NCBI RefSeq assembly: GCF_016406145.1
Contig: NZ_CP066306.1
Span: 1,302,001 to 1,366,000 of the forward strand
Direction: 5' to 3'
From: Pseudomonas putida
Lineage (GTDB): Bacteria; Pseudomonadota; Gammaproteobacteria; Pseudomonadales; Pseudomonadaceae
Length of the DNA stretch: 64,000 nt
The translations under genes were made by a program, and so were the position numbers. Below, piece after piece: positions 8,734 through 18,029 of this stretch. Numbering within the stretch: the stretch's first letter is position 1; each line of letters begins with the position of its first letter. Under the pieces are notes generated by a model. That model searched no databases. It was given only the letters and a program-made list of their open reading frames with translations, and was not told where the DNA came from.

Positions 8734-9630
8734 ATGGACCAGATTCACCTGATGAAGGTGTTCGTCGCGGTAGGAGAGCTGGAAAGCTTCGCTGCTGCCG
8801 CCCGCCGTCTGGACATCTCGCCCGCTGCAGTGACCCGCGCTGTCAGCGCGCTTGAGGACATGCTCGGCGTCAAACTGCTGCTACGTACCACGCGCAGCGT
8901 GCGCCTGACCCAGGCGGGTGGCCGCTATCTTGAGGACACCCGCCACATCCTCGCCAGCATCTTTGAGGCCAACGAAGCCGCCGCCGGCATCAACGCCACG
9001 CCCAAAGGCGAGCTGGCCGTCACCGCGCCCATCCTGTTCGGCAAGAAATTCGTCATGCCGAGCATCGTGCGTTATCTGCAGCAGTACCCCGAGGTGGACG
9101 TATCCGCCTACTTCCTCGACCGCATCGTCAACTTGGTCGAGGAGGGCATGGACGTTGCCGTGCGTATTGGTCCGCTGCCTGACTCCGGCCTCAAGGCCCT
9201 GCGCGTGGGCAGGGTCAGGCGCATGCTCTGCGCCTCGCCGGAATACCTGGCACGCCAAGGCGTGCCGCAGCACCCCTCGGACTTGCCGGCGCATGCGGTG
9301 ATAGCCACCACCAACCTCTCGCCGCGCGCCGGCTGGCGCTTCGGAGTGACGGACGAACCGACCATGGTGCGCATCAAACCCAGGCTCACCGTGACCAGCA
9401 ACGACGGTGCGATCGCAGCGGCGCTGGGCGGGCTGGGGATTGCCCGGCTGCTGTCCTACCAAGTGGTGGACGAGATCGCCAGCGGGCAGTTGCAGGTGAT
9501 CCTTGCCGACTATGAGGAAGCCCCATGGCCGATCCATGTGCTACACCGCGAAAGCAAGCACGGCTCGGCCAAGGTGCGCATGTTCGTCGACATGCTGGCG
9601 CATGAGCTGCGGGCCCAAGGGCTCGACTGA
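8734..9630 (+). CDS. LysR-type transcriptional regulator
   Basis: A 298-residue LysR regulator. The N-terminal winged helix-turn-helix (about residues 1-60) includes LESFAAAARRLDISPAAVTRAVSALE, in two parts, and LLLRTTRSVRLTQAG. The effector-binding domain follows to the end. It belongs to the CrgA/AaeR-like subgroup by its RTTRSV style. AGGAG precedes ATG 8734. It is co-directional with the GST and oxidoreductase genes, 52 bases downstream, and may regulate them through the inverted repeat near 5887. It converges on the mutarotase gene with a 2-base gap. Confidence 0.88.
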   Translation: MDQIHLMKVFVAVGELESFAAAARRLDISPAAVTRAVSALEDMLGVKLLLRTTRSVRLTQAGGRYLEDTRHILASIFEANEAAAGINATPKGELAVTAPILFGKKFVMPSIVRYLQQYPEVDVSAYFLDRIVNLVEEGMDVAVRIGPLPDSGLKALRVGRVRRMLCASPEYLARQGVPQHPSDLPAHAVIATTNLSPRAGWRFGVTDEPTMVRIKPRLTVTSNDGAIAAALGGLGIARLLSYQVVDEIASGQLQVILADYEEAPWPIHVLHRESKHGSAKVRMFVDMLAHELRAQGLD

Positions 9631-9632
9631 AG

Positions 9633-10550
9633 TCATCCTGCCTTCGGTTCGCCTGGTTGCGGTTGCTCGCTGACAACCGTCTGGATCGCCTGGTACTCCA
9701 GGCTGAACCCCAGGCTCATTGCTTCACCCTGGCGCAACAAGCGCAAACCCGGTTGCCCCGGCAGGTGATGGGCATTGATCGGATGGCTGACCGGTTCAAA
9801 GCAGAAGAACGGCTTGTCCTGGGGGCAGAACAGCAGGAAATGCTCGGCACCGCTGGCGCTGCATGCCAGGCGATAACCGGCGCTGGGCTGTTCGATCACG
9901 CAGTTCCCGGCCCACCCGCCGAACGCATGGTCGACCACGGTGCTCGGTAGGCAGGCCGGCGCATCGAAGCGCCAGTCTTGAGGCACCGCTGCCGTGTACG
10001 ACGGCAACCGTCCATCTTCGGCCAGCCACACATGCTGCGCTGCTGCCTGCAAGCGGGTGTCAGGGTAGCGCGGGAAGTAAGGATGCAACCCCAGTCCGTA
10101 CCAGGTAGCGGGCTCATCCAGATGCGTTACATGCAGGTCAAGCCTCAGGCAGCCTTCATGCAAATGCACATCCAGTACCGCCCGATAGGCGAACGGCACG
10201 CTGCTCTGGAGTGTCAGCCTTGCACTTCGCTCACTGTGATGGGCCACCTGCCAGGCCTGCTGCCAGGCGGTGCCATGAATCGGATACGGGTCGTGTGCGG
10301 TGTTGGGCGTCAGGGCCAGCCAACCCTCGGGCCTTGCAAAACCACCCTCGGCAATACGGTTGGACCAGGGCGCCAACGGGTAGCACCCCAGCTGGCGCGG
10401 TGTACCGCTGGCCAGCGCTGCCTGATCGGTATGGCGCAGCAGCGCCTGCCCGGTCGCCTTCACTTCCCAGTTGATCAGGCTGGCGCCCAGCTCGGGCGCC
10501 AGGGTCAGGCGGGTCAGGCGGTCTTGCAGCTGCAGTTCGGTGACAGCCAT
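9633..10550 (-). CDS. aldose 1-epimerase family protein (mutarotase-like)
   Basis: This 305-residue protein matches the galactose mutarotase-like fold. It shows an early NWEVKATGQALLRH segment, a YPLAPWSNRIAEGGF motif (about residues 56-70), HGTAWQQAWQV with the family's histidine, and GLGLHPYFPR in mid-protein. These enzymes interconvert alpha and beta anomers of sugars. It lies at the end of the uronate gene set on the same strand. Uronate dehydrogenase acts on the cyclic form, so anomer supply is a reasonable role, though inferred. GGAG lies upstream of the start. Confidence 0.8.
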   Translation of the reverse strand: MAVTELQLQDRLTRLTLAPELGASLINWEVKATGQALLRHTDQAALASGTPRQLGCYPLAPWSNRIAEGGFARPEGWLALTPNTAHDPYPIHGTAWQQAWQVAHHSERSARLTLQSSVPFAYRAVLDVHLHEGCLRLDLHVTHLDEPATWYGLGLHPYFPRYPDTRLQAAAQHVWLAEDGRLPSYTAAVPQDWRFDAPACLPSTVVDHAFGGWAGNCVIEQPSAGYRLACSASGAEHFLLFCPQDKPFFCFEPVSHPINAHHLPGQPGLRLLRQGEAMSLGFSLEYQAIQTVVSEQPQPGEPKAG

Positions 10551-10574
10551 CAGCGGCTCCTTTCACAAAGCGGG

Positions 10575-11501
10575 TCAGCTGGCCCGACGGTAGGTCAGCA
10601 GCACGATGCCGCACACCACCACGGCGGCGCCGATCAATTGCCAGGTGCCCAGGCGCTGGTCCAGCAACGCCCAGCCCAGCAGCAACGTGGCGATCGGCTC
10701 GATATTCATCACTGGCGCGTTCTGCGCCATGTTCAGCCGTGGCACGCAGACGAACAGCAAGGTGAAGGCCACGCCATACAGCACTACCAGGCTGGCCAAG
10801 GCTGCCCAGCCGCTGGCGCTGGCCGGCAGCGACAACCCTGATGGCATCACTCCGCTGGCCCCCGCCACCAGCATGCTGGCGAACACGATCAGCAGGGTCA
10901 GCAAGCTGCGCACCGGGCCGCGAACGGCAGCCAGTTTGTGGTCGGTGATCCACAACGCACAGGCGAACACGCAGGCGGCGCAGAACGAAAGGCCCACGCC
11001 CAGTAACCAGTGCGGGTTGGCCTCACCGTTATCGGCCAGGCGCCCAGGCACATCCAGCGCCAGCACCAGGCCACACAGGATCAGCCCCATGAACAGCACG
11101 GTGCGGCCGGTCGGACGAGCGCCACCCAGTGCCCAGGTGAGCAGCGCCAGCAGCATCGGAAAGGTGTTGCCTACCAGCAGCGCCAAGGCGACCGGAATGC
11201 GCGCCACGGCCGAGTACAGGCACAGGCTCTGGGTGGCGATCAGCAGGCCCAGCAGCAGTTGCCAGTGCCGTGTGCCAGCCGGCAGGCTCAACGGCTGGCG
11301 CTGCCACAGCACCAGGCTGGCCAGCACCAGGAAGGTGATGCCGGAACGACAGAGGATGGCCAACAGTACGCCGGTGTCGTCATCGAAGGCGATGCGCGCG
11401 GCAATGTGGTTGCCGGCGAACGAGCAGGCCAGCAGCGCCAGTAGCGCGACCGCCAGCTTGCGCGGGAAAAGGGAGACAGAAGCAGCGACAGCCATGTGCA
11501 T
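10575..11501 (-). CDS. EamA/DMT-superfamily inner-membrane transporter
   Basis: About ten hydrophobic segments in two EamA repeats identify a drug/metabolite-type exporter or permease of 308 residues. The frame is open for another 44 codons upstream, but that stretch overlaps a REP palindrome and looks non-coding, so ATG 11501 (or 11495) is preferred; neither has a strong ribosome site. It follows the uronate TRAP transporter genes on the same strand and precedes the mutarotase gene by 24 bases. Its substrate is not evident. Confidence 0.82.
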   Translation of the reverse strand: MHMAVAASVSLFPRKLAVALLALLACSFAGNHIAARIAFDDDTGVLLAILCRSGITFLVLASLVLWQRQPLSLPAGTRHWQLLLGLLIATQSLCLYSAVARIPVALALLVGNTFPMLLALLTWALGGARPTGRTVLFMGLILCGLVLALDVPGRLADNGEANPHWLLGVGLSFCAACVFACALWITDHKLAAVRGPVRSLLTLLIVFASMLVAGASGVMPSGLSLPASASGWAALASLVVLYGVAFTLLFVCVPRLNMAQNAPVMNIEPIATLLLGWALLDQRLGTWQLIGAAVVVCGIVLLTYRRAS

Positions 11502-11540
11502 GATCCATTTGCAGGTGTGTTCAGGGGGCTGTTGCGCAGC

Positions 11541-11641
11541 CCAGCGCTGGCAAGCCAGCTCCCACAGGTTTGGCATTGGCCTTCGGATTGGCGCTGTCCC
11601 TGTGGCAACCGGCTTGCCGGCGATGGGCCGCACAGCGGCCC
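11541..11641. repeat. REP palindrome pair
   Basis: A degenerate first arm (CAAGCCAGCTCCCACAGG) and a facing CCGGCTTGCCGGCGATGGG arm form a P. putida-type REP pair between the DMT gene and dctM. It may attenuate read-through from the TRAP genes. Confidence 0.7.
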
Positions 11642-11654
11642 CGGATGAGCGCTG

Positions 11655-12935
11655 TTACAGCACGACGCTCGGCAGCCACAGCGAGATGGCCGGAATGTAG
11701 GTGACCGCAATGAGCACCAGGAACAGCGCCAGGTAGAACGGCAGCAGCGCCTTCACCGTCGATTCGATGCTCACCTTGCCGATGGCCGAGCCGACGAACA
11801 GCACCGCACCCACCGGTGGGGTGATCAACCCGATACCCAGGTTCACCAGCATGATCATGCCGAAGTGCACCGGGTCCACACCTATGCCGGTGATCACTGG
11901 CAGCAGGATCGGCGTCAGGATCAGGATCAGCGGTGCCATGTCCATCACCGTGCCCAGCAGCAACAGCATGAAGTTGATGCACATCAGGATCACGTAGCGG
12001 TTGTCCGACAGGGTCAGGAACACTGTGGTGATCTTCGACGGGATCTGCATCAGCGTCATCACGTAGCCGAAGCTGGCGGCAAAGCCGATCAGGATCATCA
12101 CGATCGAGATGGTCCGTACCGTACGGTGCATCAGCTTGGGCAGGTCCCGCCACTTGTAGTCACGGTAAATGAACATGGTCACGAAGAACGACCAGACCAC
12201 TGCCACGGCAGCTGACTCGGTGGCGGTGAACACGCCCGAGAGAATACCGCCGAGGATGATGACCATCGCCATCAGGCCCCACAGTGCTTCGCCGGCGATC
12301 TTCAACGCTTGACGCAGCGGGATCACTTCACCTTTGGGGTAGTTGCGTTTCTTGGCGAAAATCAGGCACAGGCCCATCATCACCGCGCTCAGCAGCAAGC
12401 CGGGCATGATCCCCGCAATGAACAGCGAGCCGATCGACACTGTGCCGCCCGCCGCCAGCGAGTACAGCACCGAGTTGTGGCTGGGTGGTGTGAGCAGTGC
12501 CTGCACCGAGCCGCTGACGGTCACTGCCGTGGAGAACTCGCGCGGGTAGCCCTTGCGCTCCATCTCGGGGATCAGTACCGAGCCTACAGACGCGGTGTCA
12601 GCCACCGACGAGCCGGAAATGGCGCCGAAGAAGGTCGAGGCCATGATATTGACCAGCGACAACCCGCCCCGTACGAAGCCCACCAGTACCCCGGCGAAGG
12701 CCACCAACCGCCGTGACATGCCACCTTCGGCCATGATTGCGCCAGCCAGCACGAAGAACGGAATGGCCAGCAGTGAAAACTTGTTAACCCCACTGGCGAT
12801 CTGAATCATCATCGCCTGCAGCGGAATGTCGATCCACCAGGCGCCGATCAGCGCCGACAGGCCCAGGGCGAAGGCCACCGGCATACCGATCAGGATGAGC
12901 ACGATGAAACTGCCCAACAGAATGAACGCATCCAT
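11655..12935 (-). CDS. dctM: TRAP transporter large permease (DctM), uronate cluster
   Basis: This 426-residue inner-membrane protein has about twelve hydrophobic segments and the DctM-family pattern, with an N-terminal LIGMPVAFALGLSAL, a SGSSVADTASVGSVLIPEM segment and LGIGLITPPVGAVLF near the C-terminus. It is the sodium-coupled translocation subunit for a carboxylate delivered by a periplasmic binding protein. Its start codon directly abuts the stop codon of the small permease gene. Position after udh and the lactonase gene points to glucuronate or galacturonate as substrate (inferred). Confidence 0.93.
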   Translation of the reverse strand: MDAFILLGSFIVLILIGMPVAFALGLSALIGAWWIDIPLQAMMIQIASGVNKFSLLAIPFFVLAGAIMAEGGMSRRLVAFAGVLVGFVRGGLSLVNIMASTFFGAISGSSVADTASVGSVLIPEMERKGYPREFSTAVTVSGSVQALLTPPSHNSVLYSLAAGGTVSIGSLFIAGIMPGLLLSAVMMGLCLIFAKKRNYPKGEVIPLRQALKIAGEALWGLMAMVIILGGILSGVFTATESAAVAVVWSFFVTMFIYRDYKWRDLPKLMHRTVRTISIVMILIGFAASFGYVMTLMQIPSKITTVFLTLSDNRYVILMCINFMLLLLGTVMDMAPLILILTPILLPVITGIGVDPVHFGMIMLVNLGIGLITPPVGAVLFVGSAIGKVSIESTVKALLPFYLALFLVLIAVTYIPAISLWLPSVVL

Positions 12936-13469
12936 TTACGCAGCTCCTTCGTTTTCTTCCGCCAGATCGTAACGAACCGCCTTGCGGTTGCTCTGATCGC
13001 CCAGCAGGAGTTTTTCCAGTACAAAAATCAGTGTCAGCACGCCACCGACCGGGATCGGCGCGTAGGTCATGCCCACCCGTACCCCAGGCAAAGAAGCCAG
13101 CGACTGGTTCCACGTGGTGATACACAGCTTGATGCCGTAGTAAGTCATGAACACGCACACCAGGACCATCAGCAGCTGCACCAGCAGTGCAACCAGTTGG
13201 CGCTGCAGCGGTGGCAAGCGGTCGGTGATCATCCCCACCGCCATGTGCGCGCCGGCCCGGTAGCTGGCGGCGGCACCGACGAAGGTGAACACCACCATCA
13301 GCAGGATCGACACCGGCTCAGGCCAGTTGGAGCCCGTACCCAGCACGTAGCGTGCAAAGATGCCCCAGGGAATGATCAGCGACATGGCCAGGATCGACAG
13401 GCCGGCGACCCAGATGCAGCTGCGGTAGAGCGTGTCGTTCACGCTAAGGAAAAGCGATTTCATAGGCAT
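12936..13469 (-). CDS. dctQ: TRAP transporter small permease (DctQ), uronate cluster
   Basis: This 177-residue protein has four hydrophobic helices and the DctQ-family GIFARYVLGTGSNWPEP segment. It partners with the large permease in TRAP carriers. TTG and GTG codons lie just upstream in frame; ATG 13469 or 13463 is the likely start, neither with a strong ribosome site. It is encoded between the binding protein and the large permease. Confidence 0.9.
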   Translation of the reverse strand: MPMKSLFLSVNDTLYRSCIWVAGLSILAMSLIIPWGIFARYVLGTGSNWPEPVSILLMVVFTFVGAAASYRAGAHMAVGMITDRLPPLQRQLVALLVQLLMVLVCVFMTYYGIKLCITTWNQSLASLPGVRVGMTYAPIPVGGVLTLIFVLEKLLLGDQSNRKAVRYDLAEENEGAA

Positions 13470-13531
13470 CACCAAAGCGGCAGGGCGGCGGGCGCCGCAC
13501 TGCCGAGGTCAAACTTGGAAGGGGGCCGGTA

Positions 13532-14503
13532 TTACTGGACGGCGTCGATACGCTTCATCAGGTCCGCGTACGGCGCACCGTACTTCTCGCGTACCGAAGC
13601 GGTAGCCTCGAAGAACGGTTTCTTGTCGACGCTGATGAACTCCACGCCAGCGGCCTTGAGCTTCTCTTCGCTGGCGGCAGTCTTGGCATCCCACAGCGCG
13701 CGCTCTTCCATCTGCGCTTCGCGCGCGACCTTTTTCACCAGCGCCTGCTGCTCAGGCGTGAGCTTGTTCCAAGTGGTCTTGGACATCACCACCGGCTCCG
13801 GCAGGATCAGGTGGCCGGTGAGGGTGAAGTACTTGGCGCTCTGGTAGTGGTTGTGCTCGAGCAGTGTTGGCGGGTTGTTTTCGGCGCCGTCGATCACCCC
13901 TGTCTGCAGGGCGCTGAAGATCTCGCCGGTATCCATGGCGATGCCGTTGCCGCCCATGGCATTCATCATGTCGATGAACAGCGGGTTGCCCTGCACGCGG
14001 ATCTTCATGCCCTTGAGGTCTTCCAGGCTGCGCACCGGCTTCTTGGTGTAGATGCTGCGCGAGCCGCCGTCCATCCACGCCAGGGCTACCAGGTTGAATT
14101 CGGAGTTGGTGATCTTGTCGAGGATCTCCTGGCCGATATCGCCGTCGATGATCTTGCGCATGTGGTCATGGTCGCGGAACACGAACGGCATGTTGAACAC
14201 GTTCACGTCCGGCACCACCGGGCCCACGATCCCCAGGCTGACGCGGGTCATCTGCACGGCACCGATCTGCGCCTGCTCGATGACTTCCTTTTCCGAGCCC
14301 AGGACGCCGCCGGGGAACATCTTGAAGGTGATCTCGCCATTGCTGGCGGCTTCGATCTTCTTGCCCATGTTCTGCTCGGCGACCACGGTCGGGTAGCCGG
14401 CCGGGTGGATCTCGGCGAATTTGATATCCAGCGCATGGGCTGGCAGGGAGAGGCTGAAGGCGAACGGGAGTGCAGCAAGAAGCAGCTTGCGTTTGAAAGT
14501 CAT
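13532..14503 (-). CDS. dctP: TRAP transporter periplasmic solute-binding protein (DctP), uronate cluster
   Basis: A 323-residue exported binding protein. A signal peptide (MTFKRKLLLAALPFAF onward) probably ends at AHA, about residue 24. The mature part shows the DctP pattern, with FAEIHPAGYPTV, the RVQGNPLFIDMMNAMGG segment containing the carboxylate-binding arginine, and MDTGEIFSALQTGVIDGAEN. It would bind a uronic acid in the periplasm and pass it to DctQM. It is encoded 66 bases after the lactonase gene on the same strand. Confidence 0.92.
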   Translation of the reverse strand: MTFKRKLLLAALPFAFSLSLPAHALDIKFAEIHPAGYPTVVAEQNMGKKIEAASNGEITFKMFPGGVLGSEKEVIEQAQIGAVQMTRVSLGIVGPVVPDVNVFNMPFVFRDHDHMRKIIDGDIGQEILDKITNSEFNLVALAWMDGGSRSIYTKKPVRSLEDLKGMKIRVQGNPLFIDMMNAMGGNGIAMDTGEIFSALQTGVIDGAENNPPTLLEHNHYQSAKYFTLTGHLILPEPVVMSKTTWNKLTPEQQALVKKVAREAQMEERALWDAKTAASEEKLKAAGVEFISVDKKPFFEATASVREKYGAPYADLMKRIDAVQ

Positions 14504-14568
14504 GATGAAACTCCGTGGTTTTTATTATCCGGTTTCGGGCGTACGAGTGTGGTTGGCAGTACGGGTGT

Positions 14569-15447
14569 TCAGCCCCGGCAGGCAGGTTCCTCCAGGCCTT
14601 TGACGCCGAGTTCGAAGGCAAATACCCCACCAGCCAGCGGCTGGTCGCAGAGGTCGATGCCTGCGGGGCGGATCGAGGTGACGAACAAGGTGTCCAGGTT
14701 GGCGCCGCCGAAGGCGCACATCGCCGGCTTTTTCACCGGCACGTTGAGTGAGCGGTCAAGGCGGCCATCCGGCGTGAACCGGTGTATCTGACCGGCATCG
14801 TTGCCGCAGATCCAGTAGCAGCCGTCCTGGTCGATGGCAGCGCCGTCCGGGCGACCGGGGAAGGCGCGCATATCGACGAACAGCCGCTTGTTGTGGGGTA
14901 TGCCACTGTCGATGTCGTAGTCGAACACCCAGATCTTCTGCACGTCGGGGTGCGAGTCCGACAGGTACATGCGTGTGCCGTCGGGGCTGAAGGCCAGGCC
15001 ATTGGGCACGATCATGCCGTCCTGCTGCAGGTGTAACTGGCCCTCGCCGTCATGCCGGTACAGCGCGCCGACCGTGGCGCCTTGCTGCATGTCCATCAAC
15101 ATGGTGCCGGCCCAGAAGCGGCCCTGGCGATCACAGCGCCCATCGTTGAAACGCATGCCGCTCTGGGCATGGTCGACGGTGCTGAGCAAGTGGCTGGCAA
15201 GGCTGCCATCGGCCCTGGTTTCAAGCTGGAAGATGCCGCTTTCCATGCCGGCGATCCAGCCCCGCTCAGTGCGCGCGATGCAGGCGAGCATCTCGTCGCC
15301 TTGCCAGGTCTGATGGTCACCATCAGGCTGCCAGCGATGCAGCTGGCGTGCAGGAATGTCGACCCAGTACAGGGCTTGTTCGGTGGGGTGCCACACGGGG
15401 CTTTCGCCGGTGCCGTTGCGGGCGTCGACGATCAGTTCGCAGTTCAT
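14569..15447 (-). CDS. SMP-30/gluconolactonase family lactonase (aldarolactone hydrolase)
   Basis: This 292-residue six-bladed propeller enzyme has the SMP-30 metal ligands E15 (GTGESPVW), N149 (PNGLAFSPDG) and D201 (GRPDGAA), plus N101 in RFNDGR. Family members open sugar lactones using a divalent metal. Next to uronate dehydrogenase, whose product is an aldaro-1,5-lactone, it is expected to hydrolyse glucaro- or galactarolactone to the aldarate. AGGAGG precedes the start. It lies 26 bases after udh. Confidence 0.9.
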   Translation of the reverse strand: MNCELIVDARNGTGESPVWHPTEQALYWVDIPARQLHRWQPDGDHQTWQGDEMLACIARTERGWIAGMESGIFQLETRADGSLASHLLSTVDHAQSGMRFNDGRCDRQGRFWAGTMLMDMQQGATVGALYRHDGEGQLHLQQDGMIVPNGLAFSPDGTRMYLSDSHPDVQKIWVFDYDIDSGIPHNKRLFVDMRAFPGRPDGAAIDQDGCYWICGNDAGQIHRFTPDGRLDRSLNVPVKKPAMCAFGGANLDTLFVTSIRPAGIDLCDQPLAGGVFAFELGVKGLEEPACRG

Positions 15448-15473
15448 GGCCGGGCCTCCTGGAGCACTGGGGA

Positions 15474-16280
15474 TCAGTTGAACGGTCCGGCAACGGCGAA
15501 GGCGCCGCCCTGATAGACCATGCTCGGGTCATCGGCGGCAGGTGCCGGCTGGGCCTCTACCACTTCGCGAAACACCTCGGAGGTGTCTTTAGGCACGTAG
15601 CCCAAGTGCGCGGCATAGCGGTTGTCCCACCATACGGTGCGGTTGTCGGAGGCGCCGTAGACAATGGTGTGGCCCACGTTTGGGGTGTTCAGCCCACGTT
15701 CGATGAGCTGGACCAGGTCGTCGTAGCTCAGCCAGGTGCACAACATGCGTGGGTTCTGTGGCTGGGGGAAGGACGAGCCAATGCGGATGCTGACGGTCTC
15801 GATGCCATAGCGGTCGAAGTAAAAGCTGGCCATATCCTCGCCGTAGCATTTGGACAACCCGTAGTAGCTGTCGGGCCGGCGTGGAGCGTGAGCGTCAATG
15901 CGCTCGTCCTGGCGGTAGAAACCGATGGTGTGGTTGGAGCTGGCGAAGATGATGCGCTTGACCCCATGCTTGCGCGCCGCCTCGTAAACGTGGAACACAC
16001 CGCAAATGTTAGGGCCGAGGATGTCCTCGAAGGAGTGCTCGGTGGATACGCCGCCGAAATGGAGGATGGCGTCGACGCCTTCTACCAGTGCGTGGACGGC
16101 GGCCTTGTCGGCCAGGTCGCAGGTCACGACCTCTTCATGCGGACCCGCGGCAGGTGCCATCGGGCTGATATCGGAAAGGCGCAGGACCTCGGCGTAGCCT
16201 TGCAGGCGTTCGCGAAGGACCTTGCCCAGGCCGCCTGCAGCTCCGGTGAGCAGCAGGCGATTGAGGGGGGTAGTGGTCAT
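15474..16280 (-). CDS. udh: uronate dehydrogenase
   Basis: This 268-residue short-chain dehydrogenase oxidises D-glucuronate or D-galacturonate with NAD+ to the aldarolactone. It carries TGAAGGLG at 12-19 for NAD, the SSNHT segment, and the catalytic pair Y140-x3-K144 in SYYGLSK. I recognise it as the Pseudomonas Udh from its near-identical opening and ending, including PSMVYQGGAFAVAGPFN. It is the first gene of a minus-strand operon with the lactonase and TRAP transporter genes. A GTCATACGACAAC element lies about 30-40 bases before the start and matches one before the porin gene. Confidence 0.95.
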   Translation of the reverse strand: MTTTPLNRLLLTGAAGGLGKVLRERLQGYAEVLRLSDISPMAPAAGPHEEVVTCDLADKAAVHALVEGVDAILHFGGVSTEHSFEDILGPNICGVFHVYEAARKHGVKRIIFASSNHTIGFYRQDERIDAHAPRRPDSYYGLSKCYGEDMASFYFDRYGIETVSIRIGSSFPQPQNPRMLCTWLSYDDLVQLIERGLNTPNVGHTIVYGASDNRTVWWDNRYAAHLGYVPKDTSEVFREVVEAQPAPAADDPSMVYQGGAFAVAGPFN

Positions 16281-16308
16281 GGCCGGCTCTATTTGTTAAT
16301 TGTTGTAG

Positions 16309-16321
16309 GTTGTCGTATGAC
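16309..16321. promoter_or_regulatory. operator-like site before udh (shared with the porin gene)
   Basis: GTTGTCGTATGAC on the plus strand lies 29-41 bases before the udh start. It matches 11 of 13 positions of GTTGTCGTACAAC upstream of the porin gene, as expected for a common GntR/FadR-type regulator (GguR in pseudomonads). The regulator gene is not in the window. Confidence 0.6.
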
Positions 16322-16397
16322 TGCGTTGATTATTGGCAGTGGGGTTGGCAGTTGTCAATGAGGCGTGTGCGGCTTTCGCCTGGTTTGGTGGTCAACT

Positions 16398-16511
16398 GTA
16401 GGAGCGGCCATGTGTCGCGAAAGGGGCGCGCAGCGGCCCCAAGAACTTCGCAGGCGGCCCCATTGCCGGGGGCCGCTGCGCAGCCCTTTCGCGACACAAG
16501 GCCGCTCCTAC
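16398..16511. repeat. paired REP elements (inverted)
   Basis: GTAGGAGCGGCC...TGTCGCGAAAGGG and its inverse CCCTTTCGCGACACAAGGCCGCTCCTAC flank GC-rich arms, forming a long hairpin between the porin gene and udh. The same element occurs at 20197-20310. Confidence 0.88.
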
Positions 16512-16563
16512 ACAAGGCAATTGCCACACAAGGCCGTTGCTCCAGGGAACGGCTCAGCCTGGG

Positions 16564-17802
16564 TTACAACAGCGACAGCGGGTAGTTGAAGATCAACCGG
16601 TTCTCATCGAATTCGTTGTTGCTGTAGTCGCGCCGAATCGACGAGTTGCGCCATTTGACGCTCAAATCCTTGAACGCCCCGCTCTGGATCACATAGGCCA
16701 GCTCCGTTTCCCGCACCCACTCCTTGCCGTCGGTCACCGCCCCGGTATGCACGTCCTGCCCGCTGATGTAGCGGTTCATCAGCGTCAGCCCCGGCACGCC
16801 AACGGTGACGAAGTTGAAGTCATGACGCACCTGCCAGGAGCGCTCATTGGCATTGTCGAAGCTGGAGTTGTAGCTGTCGTTGGCCAAGGTGCCGCCGCTG
16901 GTGCCGTTGACCCGCATCCAGGTATCGCCATCGACCTTCTGCAGGCCCACCCAGAACGTGTTGCCGCCATACTTGGCCGAGAACATCCCCGAATAGGTCT
17001 TGTTGTCCAGCTGCCCGGCCTTTTCGGAGCCGTCTTCGCCACCATGGAAGTAACCGAGGTTGGCGCCAAAGGTCCAGCTGCCGACCGGCTGGCTGTGGCT
17101 CAGTTGCAGGTACTGCTGCTCATAGACGTCCTTGAGCACTGCGTTCCACAGCCCGACCAGCGTGCGGTCCTGGTTGAACTTGTATTCGCCACCGACGAAG
17201 TTGAAACGGTCCGACAGGCCGCCGCCGTAGCTCATGTCGTCCATGCTGGCGTCGTTGCGCGGGCTGTTGCCGCGGAACTGCCCGCCGTACAGCGTCAGCC
17301 CGGCGATTTCGTTAGAGGTGACCTGCCCACCGCGGAAGGTCTGTGGCAACGAGCGGCCATCGTCGGAACGCAGGATCGGCAGCACCGGCATCCACTCGCC
17401 GACTTTCAGTTCAGTCTTGGAAATCCGCGCCTTGCCCGCCACAGCCAGGCGCCCGAAGTCATCCGCCGGCCGCCCATCGTCATGGCGCGGCAGCAGGGCA
17501 GTGCCATAGGTGCCGCCACCGCCATCGAGTTTCACCGACCACATCCCCAGCACATCCACGCCGAAGCCGATCGGCCCTTCGGTGAACCCAGAGCGTGCAT
17601 CGAGGATGAAGCTTTGCGTCCACTCCTCGGCCTTGCTCTGCGGGTTACTGGGGTTGGTGAAGTTGCGGTTGATATAGAAGTTGCGCAGGCCAAGCGTGGC
17701 TTTGGAATCTTCGATGAAGCCTGCGGCCACGCTGGTGCCCGGCAAGCTCCCGATCATGCCGGCGCCCAGCAGGGCAAAGGGAAGGGTATGGCAGATTTTC
17801 AT
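16564..17802 (-). CDS. OprD-family outer-membrane porin, uronate cluster
   Basis: This 412-residue outer-membrane porin has a signal peptide (MKICHTLPFALLGAG onward, likely cut after SVAA near residue 28). FIEDSKATLGLRNFYINRNF follows, which is the OprD-family opening, and the protein ends in a hydrophobic beta strand. OprD proteins admit small organic acids or basic amino acids; location next to uronate genes suggests uronate entry. ATG 17802 is chosen over an upstream frame start because GGAG and a good signal peptide follow. The operator-like GTTGTCGTACAAC lies about 230 bases upstream. Confidence 0.88.
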   Translation of the reverse strand: MKICHTLPFALLGAGMIGSLPGTSVAAGFIEDSKATLGLRNFYINRNFTNPSNPQSKAEEWTQSFILDARSGFTEGPIGFGVDVLGMWSVKLDGGGGTYGTALLPRHDDGRPADDFGRLAVAGKARISKTELKVGEWMPVLPILRSDDGRSLPQTFRGGQVTSNEIAGLTLYGGQFRGNSPRNDASMDDMSYGGGLSDRFNFVGGEYKFNQDRTLVGLWNAVLKDVYEQQYLQLSHSQPVGSWTFGANLGYFHGGEDGSEKAGQLDNKTYSGMFSAKYGGNTFWVGLQKVDGDTWMRVNGTSGGTLANDSYNSSFDNANERSWQVRHDFNFVTVGVPGLTLMNRYISGQDVHTGAVTDGKEWVRETELAYVIQSGAFKDLSVKWRNSSIRRDYSNNEFDENRLIFNYPLSLL

Positions 17803-18029
17803 TATTGTTGTGCTCCACAAAAGGGTGCGGCAGCCCGTCCACCGGGCACGCGCAAGCGGCCTGCGGCAGGGGCGGGTGGGTACGGGCCGGTGAAGGCCGG
17901 GTAGGGTGAAACAGGGTTACGGCACTAGGTGGCCGTGCATGCTGGAATGAGGGGCGGCGAGAGGCTGGGGTGTAGCGCGATGGGGGTCGACATGGGGAGA
18001 CTGTCCACTGATTGTTGTTTTTGTTATGT

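Noticed and set aside
11502..11633. N-terminal extension of the DMT transporter
   Set aside because: It overlaps a REP palindrome and adds a non-hydrophobic stretch not seen in the family.
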